The notes below the pieces were generated by a model. It was not told the origin of the DNA. It did not search any database and saw nothing but the letters and a program-made list of their open reading frames with translations. Both the position numbers and the translations under genes were made by a program. Below, one piece after another: positions 27,229-36,700 of a DNA stretch of 64,000 bases (within the stretch, counting starts at the first letter, position 1; each line of letters opens with the position of its first letter). The stretch comes from Flavobacterium sp. xlx-214 (GTDB lineage: Bacteria > Bacteroidota > Bacteroidia > Flavobacteriales > Flavobacteriaceae). The stretch spans positions 1,488,001 to 1,552,000 of the forward strand of contig NZ_CP059431.1 of assembly GCF_013874595.1 (NCBI RefSeq), given 5' to 3'.

Positions 27229-27900
27229 TTAAAATTGAGTGTCTAATTTAATGTAATCTAGGAATTCTCTACGAGTGATTTCGTTTTTAAAAGCACCACC
27301 AAATTCTGCTGTAACAGTTGAGCTTTCAATATCGCGAATACCACGAGAATTTACACAAAGGTGTTTTGCGTCAATTACACAAGCAACATCTTCGGTTCCT
27401 AGTACACGTTTTAATTCTTCAACAATTTGAATAGTTAAACGTTCTTGAACCTGTGGACGTTTTGCGTAAAAATCTACAATACGGTTCATTTTTGATAAAC
27501 CAACTACTTTTCCATTAGAAATATAAGCCACGTGTGCTCTACCTACAATAGGTAATAAGTGATGCTCACAAGTTGAGTAAACTACGATGTTTTTCTCAAC
27601 CAACATTTCGTTGTACTTATATTTATTATCAAAGGTTGATGCTGAAGGTTTTTTTGCAGGGTTTAAACCACCAAAAATCTCTTTAACAAACATTTTAGCT
27701 ACACGGTTTGGAGTACCTTTTAGACTATCGTCTGTTAAATCCATTCCTAAAGTAGTTAGTATGCTTTCAACATCTTTTTTTATCAATGCTATTTTTTCAT
27801 CATCAGCCATATTAAAAGCATCAGCTCTTAAAGGTGTATGATCGTTAGTTGAAATGTGATCGTCTCCAATTTCATCGTGAAACGCGTCTGATTTACACAT
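27229..27900 (-). CDS. folE: GTP cyclohydrolase I
   Basis: This encodes 223 residues. It converts GTP to dihydroneopterin triphosphate, the first step of folate or pterin synthesis. Landmarks are the [17 protein letters not shown] segment (about 64-80), the zinc and active-site motif [18 protein letters not shown] (about 110-127), [20 protein letters not shown] (about 137-156), and LCVNSRGI with the third zinc Cys near 186. It is first in an operon with cysS. A TATATTTG box lies upstream. Confidence 0.96.
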   Translation of the reverse strand: MCKSDAFHDEIGDDHISTNDHTPLRADAFNMADDEKIALIKKDVESILTTLGMDLTDDSLKGTPNRVAKMFVKEIFGGLNPAKKPSASTFDNKYKYNEMLVEKNIVVYSTCEHHLLPIVGRAHVAYISNGKVVGLSKMNRIVDFYAKRPQVQERLTIQIVEELKRVLGTEDVACVIDAKHLCVNSRGIRDIESSTVTAEFGGAFKNEITRREFLDYIKLDTQF

Positions 27901-27935
27901 AATTTTTATATTTTTTTGACTACATTATAAGAGTG

Positions 27936-27943
27936 CAAATATA
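27936..27943 (-). promoter_or_regulatory. candidate -7 box of the folE-cysS operon
   Basis: On the minus strand the sequence is TATATTTG, a full match to TAnnTTTG. It lies about 36 bases before the folE start. A TTTTG about 15 bases further upstream could serve as -33, although the spacing is short. Confidence 0.5.
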
Positions 27944-28158
27944 GTGAAATACAAAGAACAAAACAGTTATTCATATGAAAACAATTCGATTTATTTGTGA
28001 TAAATAATAAGGAGCTAAGTGTTAAAATTTGATGCATTTGTTTTTTTTATGAAAAAAAAACTTAATGGTTTCTTAATTTTATGTAAATTTCGCTGTTTAA
28101 AAGGAAATGTGTTTTTATAACATATATCATAAAGTAATAAATTATAATTAACATACAT

Positions 28159-31100
28159 ATGAGAAATAAGTATTTAATAGTGCTTTTTTTATTATCTCTA
28201 ATAGGGTATAGTCAGCAATATAGTTATTTAAAGGTTGATGATACTTATACACCTGATAAGTTGATAAAAGATGTTTTAGTAAGGTCTCAATGTGATTTGG
28301 TGTCGAATGTAAGATACCAAAACGGAGATGGTAGTCCTGCTGCTCAAGCAATAAATACATTGGGATATTTTCAGAAAAATGGATCTTTATTCGCCTATGA
28401 GGATGGTGTTGTTTTAAGTACAGATATATCTTCAGAAATCCCTGGACCGTTGAAAAATACTGGTTCAATAGGGGTTAATAGACATAGATGGGCAGGAGAT
28501 AAAGATTTAAATGATGCTATTAATGATGCAGGGGGAGGTTCACAACCTACTTATAGGTCTACTCAATTAGAGTTTGATTTTATACCTGTTCAAAATACTG
28601 TTAGTTTTGAATACCTTTTTGCGTCTCATAGTTATCATACAAATTGTGGTGAGTGGTGTGAGAACGGAGCTATGTTTGCAGCTTGGTTAATTGATACCAC
28701 TACAGGGATTGGTCAAAATTTGGCTAAAGTACCTGGAACTAATGATCCTATATCTATTAATACTGTTAGAGATGTTTCTAAATCAGGTGGAGCCTGTGCT
28801 AGTATTAATGCGCAATTTATGGGGGAGGTTTATAGAGCGCCAGGAACTGGAGTTCCTTTGTCTGCTCCATTTGCATATGTTGGAGGTACTGTTCCTATGC
28901 AATCTCTTGTTGCTAATGTAGTTGTAGGTCGTAAATACCGTATTAAACTAGCAGTTATGGATTTTTGTCCAAATGACAGTCATAGTAGTGCCGCTTTTTT
29001 CAAAGCAGGAAGTTTTGATATTGGTAATTTAGATTTAGGGAATCCTATCTTAATTGATGATGGAAAAGGTTTGTGTGTAGGAGATAGCCATACATTAAAA
29101 TCAGGAATGGATCCAAATTTATTCACCTTTGAATGGTTCAAAGATGGAATAAAGATACCTGGGCAAACAGGAGCTAATTTGGTGGTTACAGAAACCGGAG
29201 ACTATCATGTACGTGCACTTATACCTAATGTAGCAGGTTGTGTAATGGAATCAGCACCAGTTCGAATAGAGTTTTATAATTATGTTCGTATTAATGCGCC
29301 ACAAAATTTACAGTTGTGTCCAACCAAAGGGTTAACCACACGTTTTGATTTAAAAGATGCAGTAGTTGGTACTACTACAAATCCTAATATATTATTCAAA
29401 TTTTATACGAATAAGAAAGATGCGGAGGATGATAAGAATTCTATATCAGATTTATATGACTTAGCTAATAATGCTGCAGTTCCAGTAACACTATGGGTGC
29501 GTGCTTATGAGTTAAATAATCCATGTCCTTACATAGCATCATTTACATTAAGCTTTGTAAATTGTACTTTATATTTAAATCAGTTACCAAATTTAACATT
29601 ATGTGAAGGTGATACTGTTCAAACATTTGATTTAACTGTCCAAACACCAGTAGTTTATAACAATGCGGCTGGTTATACAGTAACTTATCATATAAGTAAG
29701 GTAGACGCAGATGCTGGTCAAGGTGCTATACCAGTAGGTAATTTATCTACTTATAATGGAACACATGGAGAGCGCATATGGGTTCGTGTAACCAATGATA
29801 CCAATGCACAAGCTTACGGAGTTACCTCTTTTTATTTATTTAGATATCGTTTGCCTCTAACACAAGCTACTATTTTACCTTTAACATCTTGTGAAATAAA
29901 TAGTAGTGGATTAGCAACATTTGATTTAAATATGGCCTATAATTTAATACCACTTACTTCAGTTGGTGTTTCTTTAGAATACTATACAAATCAACAAGAT
30001 GCAATATTAGGCAATACAGCCTTAATGTTACCAGCTAACTATACGGGACCTGCAGGTACTATTTATGTACGCGTTCGCAATTTAGATGGTGATTGTTTTA
30101 AAGTAGTTCCATTACAATTACAAATTGTAAACACCCCAACAGCAAATGCATTAGCGCCATTAACCTATTGTGATTTAAATAATGATGGTTTTGGAGAGTT
30201 TAATTTAGATGCAACGCGTGTGCTAATTGCGGGCAATCCAATGCCACAAAACGCAGTAGTTACATTCCATGAAACACAAGGAGAAGCAGATGCAAATGCA
30301 AATGCAATTGGTAATACTGGAGCTTATATTAATAAAGTAAAAGACCAACAAACCATTTATGTACGTGTAGGATTTACTAATTCTAGTTGTTATAATACAG
30401 TTCCTTTATTATTAAAAGTTAATAAAACCCCACCAATTAATCCAATTGGAAAAATTGTAGTTTGTGATGTTAATAATGATGCAGTAGAGGTTGTTAATTT
30501 AACTAGTAAAGAAGCAGAGTTGCTACAGGGGTTAAATGCTACCAATTATACAGTAACTTATCATATTAGTATAAGTGCAGCAATGTCAGGTACAGGTGCT
30601 ATAGGTAACCCAACAAGTTTTTCAACAAGTGTGTCAAAAGTAATTTATGTACGTGTAGTAGATAAAACAACAGGTTGTTTTGCAGTAACACGTGTAGAAT
30701 TAGAATTAGCAAGTATGCCAACAATAGCTAATCCTTTACCAACAGCTTATATGTGTGATACTGATGGAAATGGATTTGAGGTGTTTGATTTAGCAAGCAT
30801 GAGAGCAAGTATTGTAGGGATTCAACAAGGATTAAGTGTAAGTTTTCATTACACCAATTCTGATGCACAATCAGGAGTTAGTCCATTACCAAATCAATAC
30901 CAAAATGTATCACCAAATGTTCAAACCATTTATGTACGTGTGTTCAATGCCACAACAGGATGTTTTGTAGTAAGTACATTAAAATTAGAAGTAAAAGCCA
31001 ATCCAGTAATCAATGTTCCAACTACACCTTATGTAATTTGTAGCGATTCAGGTTTTGGTAGAATCAATCTATATTTATATGGAAAAGATTTGGTAGATGC

Positions 31101-33534
31101 TACAGGTCATAACTATGGTTTTCAGTTTTTTGAAACCCAGTCAGATGCGGAGAATAATGTTGGTTTTATTGGTAACCCAGTAGCTTATGATAACTTAAAA
31201 CCAGGTAATCCAACAGTATGGATACGAGTAGAGGATCCGGTTTCAAGATGTTTTTCAGTTTATCCAATTTCGTTCCAATTAGTAATTCCACCAAAGATAC
31301 CAGCAACTTTACCAAAATTAGTAGAGTGTGATGTGTTAGGGAATACACAAGATCAATCAACATTATTTGATTTAACACAACAAGACGCTGCGTTATTGGC
31401 TGCTCAATCAGTTCAAGGAACCTATCAAATACGATATTTTACCACTAAGGCATTAGCAGATAGCAATACTAATTGGATTGTTACACCTAAACAATATCAA
31501 AATTCTAGTAATCCAGAAACAATTTGGGTTCGCATAGAAGATACTTCAAAACCAGGAGGATGTTCACGAGTAATGAGTTTTGAAATAGAAGTAGTAGCAC
31601 CATTGGTATTACATCAACCGTTACCAATAGTAATGTGTGATACTGGTTTACCAAATGATGGACAAAGAGAAATAGATTTAACTATTAGAGAACGTGATAT
31701 CCTAGGAGGTCAAATTTTTGGAGCAGTAGTTACCTACCACCTTACTAAGCAGGATGCAGAGAAAGGATGGAGCAAAATCCAAAATCCAAAACAATTTTAC
31801 AACACAGTTAATCCGCAAACCATTTATGTATCAGTAGTAAATCAATACGGTTGTAGAAGTGTTATCACATTAACAGTTCGTGTATTGCCATTACCAGAGC
31901 CAAACATGACACCATTGCCATTAGAGATGTGTGAAAATGCATTTGGATCAGGATTTGCAACATTTGATTTAACAAAGGCAGAGCCAAATTTAAGTAATTT
32001 TGCACATTACGATTATAGTTACTTTGTAGATGCAGTTGGTGCACAAACCAATACAGGAGCTATTGCTACAAAAGATAATTATTTAAGTAATAGTTCAACC
32101 GTTTATGTACGTGTAGTAAACAGCTTTACAGATACAGACCAGCAATGTGTAGTAGTAGTTCCATTAGAGTTAATTGTTAACCCATGGCCAACTGTTGGTC
32201 CTATGACGCCATTAGCAGCTTGTATGGATACACCTGCCCCAACAACAACATTTAATTTACATGATAAAGATGCAGAAGCATTAGGTGCGCAACAAGCAGC
32301 AGCAGATTTTATAGTAACCTACCATGCAAGCCAATTAGATGCAGAAGGTGGTGTTAAACCATTACCTTATACCTATACAAATACAACAGTTACTCAACAA
32401 AGAATTTGGGTACGCGTAGAGAATAAGAAAACCAAATGTTTTAATGTTGGAGATTTCTTATTACAAATTGAACAAAATGTTTATGCATTTAGACCTGATG
32501 ATGCAGAGTTTTGTGAAACAGATTATGTAAACGATGGTATTTCATTAGTAGATTTAACTACACTTGATGTTCAAGTTATAAGAACACAACCACAAACAGG
32601 ATTGTTAGTACGTTATGAGCGATACAATGGAGATAAAATTCCAGATCCAGCAACTAGCGTACAAGTAAGAAATGGAGAAACATTAAGAGCCGTAGTTTAT
32701 AATAATGATCCAACTATTGTGTGTACAGCTAATGTAGAATTTGTAGTTCACATAAAAGATGCACCAGAAGTAAAACCATTAGTAGACGGTATTATTTGTT
32801 ATGAGAGCCGTGATGGGGATCAACTTATCAAAGGCCACACTTTAGATACAGGTATTCCATTAAATGTAGCTTATACTTTTGATTGGACTTATAATGGAGG
32901 TGCGGTAACACCAAATGTAGCCGATCTTGTTGATGGAGGACGTAAGTTATTTGCAAAAGCACCTGGTACTTATTCTGTAACTGTAACGGGTACCAACGGT
33001 TGTACAACAACACGTAGTGCAGTGGTACAGCAAGCAGCAAGTATTACTATAGACGAGGTTAAGTTAACCGATAGTTTTGGAGGTGCCAATGCTATAGAAG
33101 TATTAGCTTACGCAGGTGCAGGTATAGAGTTAGAGTATCGTTTAGATAACGGTCCGTGGCAAGATAATAACATCTTTTTAGATGTAACACCAGGTGAGCA
33201 TATTGTTTATGTACGTACCAAAGTAGGTTTGTCATGTGAGGCAAGTAAAGTTATTACCACAATGGATTATCCAAAATTCTTTACCCCAAACAACGACGGA
33301 CATAATGATACATGGAACATATGGGCATTAAAGAACCAACCAAAAGCTAAGATTTACATCTTTGATCGCTTTGGAAAACTAATCAAACAAATTAGTCCAG
33401 CAGGCGAAGGATGGGATGGAACCTTTAATGGCAAACCAATGCCATCAACCGATTACTGGTTCAAAGCAGAATACATAGATCCAAAAACAGGCTTACAAAA
33501 AGAAGTACAAGGTCACTTCTCATTAAAACGATAA
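28159..33534 (+). CDS. giant T9SS type B (CHU_C) surface protein, copy 1
   Basis: This encodes 1791 residues. A signal peptide (MRNKYLIVLFLLSLIGYSQQ) is followed by a choice-of-anchor-L-like head (about residues 20-290; YSYLKVDDTYTPDKLI, CDLVSNVRYQNGDGSPAAQA, LEFDFIPVQNTVSFEYLFAS). An Ig-like segment (about 305-375) precedes many divergent repeats of about 80-90 residues that each end in a strand such as IWVRVED or IYVRVFN followed by a Cys (about 380-1550). The C-terminus (about 1700-1791) is the type B sorting domain: FFTPNNDGHNDTWNIW, IFDRFGKLIKQISP and FKAEYIDPKTGLQKEVQGHF. It should be exported by T9SS to the cell surface, as an adhesin or matrix protein. From residue about 282 onward it is identical to the next gene. 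Confidence 0.9.
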   Translation: MRNKYLIVLFLLSLIGYSQQYSYLKVDDTYTPDKLIKDVLVRSQCDLVSNVRYQNGDGSPAAQAINTLGYFQKNGSLFAYEDGVVLSTDISSEIPGPLKNTGSIGVNRHRWAGDKDLNDAINDAGGGSQPTYRSTQLEFDFIPVQNTVSFEYLFASHSYHTNCGEWCENGAMFAAWLIDTTTGIGQNLAKVPGTNDPISINTVRDVSKSGGACASINAQFMGEVYRAPGTGVPLSAPFAYVGGTVPMQSLVANVVVGRKYRIKLAVMDFCPNDSHSSAAFFKAGSFDIGNLDLGNPILIDDGKGLCVGDSHTLKSGMDPNLFTFEWFKDGIKIPGQTGANLVVTETGDYHVRALIPNVAGCVMESAPVRIEFYNYVRINAPQNLQLCPTKGLTTRFDLKDAVVGTTTNPNILFKFYTNKKDAEDDKNSISDLYDLANNAAVPVTLWVRAYELNNPCPYIASFTLSFVNCTLYLNQLPNLTLCEGDTVQTFDLTVQTPVVYNNAAGYTVTYHISKVDADAGQGAIPVGNLSTYNGTHGERIWVRVTNDTNAQAYGVTSFYLFRYRLPLTQATILPLTSCEINSSGLATFDLNMAYNLIPLTSVGVSLEYYTNQQDAILGNTALMLPANYTGPAGTIYVRVRNLDGDCFKVVPLQLQIVNTPTANALAPLTYCDLNNDGFGEFNLDATRVLIAGNPMPQNAVVTFHETQGEADANANAIGNTGAYINKVKDQQTIYVRVGFTNSSCYNTVPLLLKVNKTPPINPIGKIVVCDVNNDAVEVVNLTSKEAELLQGLNATNYTVTYHISISAAMSGTGAIGNPTSFSTSVSKVIYVRVVDKTTGCFAVTRVELELASMPTIANPLPTAYMCDTDGNGFEVFDLASMRASIVGIQQGLSVSFHYTNSDAQSGVSPLPNQYQNVSPNVQTIYVRVFNATTGCFVVSTLKLEVKANPVINVPTTPYVICSDSGFGRINLYLYGKDLVDATGHNYGFQFFETQSDAENNVGFIGNPVAYDNLKPGNPTVWIRVEDPVSRCFSVYPISFQLVIPPKIPATLPKLVECDVLGNTQDQSTLFDLTQQDAALLAAQSVQGTYQIRYFTTKALADSNTNWIVTPKQYQNSSNPETIWVRIEDTSKPGGCSRVMSFEIEVVAPLVLHQPLPIVMCDTGLPNDGQREIDLTIRERDILGGQIFGAVVTYHLTKQDAEKGWSKIQNPKQFYNTVNPQTIYVSVVNQYGCRSVITLTVRVLPLPEPNMTPLPLEMCENAFGSGFATFDLTKAEPNLSNFAHYDYSYFVDAVGAQTNTGAIATKDNYLSNSSTVYVRVVNSFTDTDQQCVVVVPLELIVNPWPTVGPMTPLAACMDTPAPTTTFNLHDKDAEALGAQQAAADFIVTYHASQLDAEGGVKPLPYTYTNTTVTQQRIWVRVENKKTKCFNVGDFLLQIEQNVYAFRPDDAEFCETDYVNDGISLVDLTTLDVQVIRTQPQTGLLVRYERYNGDKIPDPATSVQVRNGETLRAVVYNNDPTIVCTANVEFVVHIKDAPEVKPLVDGIICYESRDGDQLIKGHTLDTGIPLNVAYTFDWTYNGGAVTPNVADLVDGGRKLFAKAPGTYSVTVTGTNGCTTTRSAVVQQAASITIDEVKLTDSFGGANAIEVLAYAGAGIELEYRLDNGPWQDNNIFLDVTPGEHIVYVRTKVGLSCEASKVITTMDYPKFFTPNNDGHNDTWNIWALKNQPKAKIYIFDRFGKLIKQISPAGEGWDGTFNGKPMPSTDYWFKAEYIDPKTGLQKEVQGHFSLKR

Positions 33535-33586
33535 AAGCCTAGAACTTTAAAACAAAAAACAGGAAGCAAACGCTTCCTGTTTTTTT
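29002..33586 (+). repeat. 4.6-kb direct repeat, copy 1
   Basis: These 4585 bases appear identical to 34595-39179 (offset 5593) wherever I compared them, from within the head-to-stalk junction through the stop codon and terminator. A shorter identical block of 46 bases (28930-28975) lies just upstream, separated by 26 partly diverged bases. Encoded proteins over this span are identical. Confidence 0.9.
33555..33586 (+). terminator. terminator of T9SS copy 1
   Basis: A 13-bp stem (AAAAACAGGAAGC and complement, AAAC loop) ends in a run of seven T. It is duplicated exactly after copy 2. Confidence 0.9.
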
Positions 33587-33712
33587 ATGTAAAAAAGTTT
33601 TAAAATTATCTTAAAAAAAAGTATATTGCGCAAAAAAGAAATAGGTTGGTTAAAGTTTTTACTTGTTTGTTTTTTGTTCTCAAATTTAAATAATGATTTT
33701 TTAGCTTTATAT

Positions 33713-36700
33713 ATGATGAAGAATACTTTTTTAAAGAGGATTAGTAATTTCTCTTTGTTATTTTTACTTGTCTGCTCAACAGGGTATAGTCAGCAGTACA
33801 GTTATGTTAAAGTAGATGATACATATACGCCAGAACGCCTTGTTAAGGAAGTATTGGTTAATTCATCATGCGATTTAGTATCTAATGTTAAATACCAAAA
33901 TGGTGATGGTTCTCCTGCAACTAGAGACTTTTATACATTGGGGTATGTTCAAAAAAATACATCTTCATTTCCTTTTGATAGGGCTATACTTTTAGGAACA
34001 GGAGATCCTAAATTTACTCCAGGTCCAGCCAACGGCCCTATAGGACCAGGAAATGCTCATAGATGGACAGGAGATAAAGATTTAAATGACGCTATTAATG
34101 ATGCAGGAGGTTGGCCAAATCAATCTGATATGCGCTCAACTACATTAGAGTTTGATTTTATACCTGTGCAGAGTACGGTGAATTTTGAATACTTATTTGC
34201 TAGTAATAGCTGGAGTAGTGGTTGTACATGGAGATGTGAGAATGGTGCTATGTTTGCAGCTTGGTTAATTGATACTACTACAGGTGTGGGGGAAAACTTA
34301 GCAAAGTTGCCAGGTACAAATACACCAATATCAATAAATACTGTAAGCGATTTAAATAAATCGCATTCTGTTAATGGAACCTTATGTAGAACAATTAATC
34401 CTGAATTTTTTGATAATTATTACGGAACAGCAGCAAATCAAGTACCTCCGTTATCAGCACCAATTAATTTTATAGGGCATACTGTACCTATGGTTTCTAG
34501 AATTGCTAATGTAGTTCCTGGCCGTAAATACCGTATTAAACTAGCAGTTATGGATTTTTGTCCAAATGCAGCGCATACATCAGCTGCTTATTTTAAAGCA
34601 GGAAGTTTTGATATTGGTAATTTAGATTTAGGGAATCCTATCTTAATTGATGATGGAAAAGGTTTGTGTGTAGGAGATAGCCATACATTAAAATCAGGAA
34701 TGGATCCAAATTTATTCACCTTTGAATGGTTCAAAGATGGAATAAAGATACCTGGGCAAACAGGAGCTAATTTGGTGGTTACAGAAACCGGAGACTATCA
34801 TGTACGTGCACTTATACCTAATGTAGCAGGTTGTGTAATGGAATCAGCACCAGTTCGAATAGAGTTTTATAATTATGTTCGTATTAATGCGCCACAAAAT
34901 TTACAGTTGTGTCCAACCAAAGGGTTAACCACACGTTTTGATTTAAAAGATGCAGTAGTTGGTACTACTACAAATCCTAATATATTATTCAAATTTTATA
35001 CGAATAAGAAAGATGCGGAGGATGATAAGAATTCTATATCAGATTTATATGACTTAGCTAATAATGCTGCAGTTCCAGTAACACTATGGGTGCGTGCTTA
35101 TGAGTTAAATAATCCATGTCCTTACATAGCATCATTTACATTAAGCTTTGTAAATTGTACTTTATATTTAAATCAGTTACCAAATTTAACATTATGTGAA
35201 GGTGATACTGTTCAAACATTTGATTTAACTGTCCAAACACCAGTAGTTTATAACAATGCGGCTGGTTATACAGTAACTTATCATATAAGTAAGGTAGACG
35301 CAGATGCTGGTCAAGGTGCTATACCAGTAGGTAATTTATCTACTTATAATGGAACACATGGAGAGCGCATATGGGTTCGTGTAACCAATGATACCAATGC
35401 ACAAGCTTACGGAGTTACCTCTTTTTATTTATTTAGATATCGTTTGCCTCTAACACAAGCTACTATTTTACCTTTAACATCTTGTGAAATAAATAGTAGT
35501 GGATTAGCAACATTTGATTTAAATATGGCCTATAATTTAATACCACTTACTTCAGTTGGTGTTTCTTTAGAATACTATACAAATCAACAAGATGCAATAT
35601 TAGGCAATACAGCCTTAATGTTACCAGCTAACTATACGGGACCTGCAGGTACTATTTATGTACGCGTTCGCAATTTAGATGGTGATTGTTTTAAAGTAGT
35701 TCCATTACAATTACAAATTGTAAACACCCCAACAGCAAATGCATTAGCGCCATTAACCTATTGTGATTTAAATAATGATGGTTTTGGAGAGTTTAATTTA
35801 GATGCAACGCGTGTGCTAATTGCGGGCAATCCAATGCCACAAAACGCAGTAGTTACATTCCATGAAACACAAGGAGAAGCAGATGCAAATGCAAATGCAA
35901 TTGGTAATACTGGAGCTTATATTAATAAAGTAAAAGACCAACAAACCATTTATGTACGTGTAGGATTTACTAATTCTAGTTGTTATAATACAGTTCCTTT
36001 ATTATTAAAAGTTAATAAAACCCCACCAATTAATCCAATTGGAAAAATTGTAGTTTGTGATGTTAATAATGATGCAGTAGAGGTTGTTAATTTAACTAGT
36101 AAAGAAGCAGAGTTGCTACAGGGGTTAAATGCTACCAATTATACAGTAACTTATCATATTAGTATAAGTGCAGCAATGTCAGGTACAGGTGCTATAGGTA
36201 ACCCAACAAGTTTTTCAACAAGTGTGTCAAAAGTAATTTATGTACGTGTAGTAGATAAAACAACAGGTTGTTTTGCAGTAACACGTGTAGAATTAGAATT
36301 AGCAAGTATGCCAACAATAGCTAATCCTTTACCAACAGCTTATATGTGTGATACTGATGGAAATGGATTTGAGGTGTTTGATTTAGCAAGCATGAGAGCA
36401 AGTATTGTAGGGATTCAACAAGGATTAAGTGTAAGTTTTCATTACACCAATTCTGATGCACAATCAGGAGTTAGTCCATTACCAAATCAATACCAAAATG
36501 TATCACCAAATGTTCAAACCATTTATGTACGTGTGTTCAATGCCACAACAGGATGTTTTGTAGTAAGTACATTAAAATTAGAAGTAAAAGCCAATCCAGT
36601 AATCAATGTTCCAACTACACCTTATGTAATTTGTAGCGATTCAGGTTTTGGTAGAATCAATCTATATTTATATGGAAAAGATTTGGTAGATGCTACAGGT

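Noticed and set aside
31166..31378. Antisense 70-residue frames inside the T9SS genes (also 36759-36971, 32828-33040 and 38421-38633)
   Set aside because: They lie opposite strong coding sequence, appear twice only because the tract is duplicated, and show no features of real proteins.
33626..33712. N-terminal extension of T9SS copy 2 from a TTG start
   Set aside because: The ATG at 33713 gives a normal signal peptide; the extension adds an unrelated hydrophobic stretch without support in copy 1.
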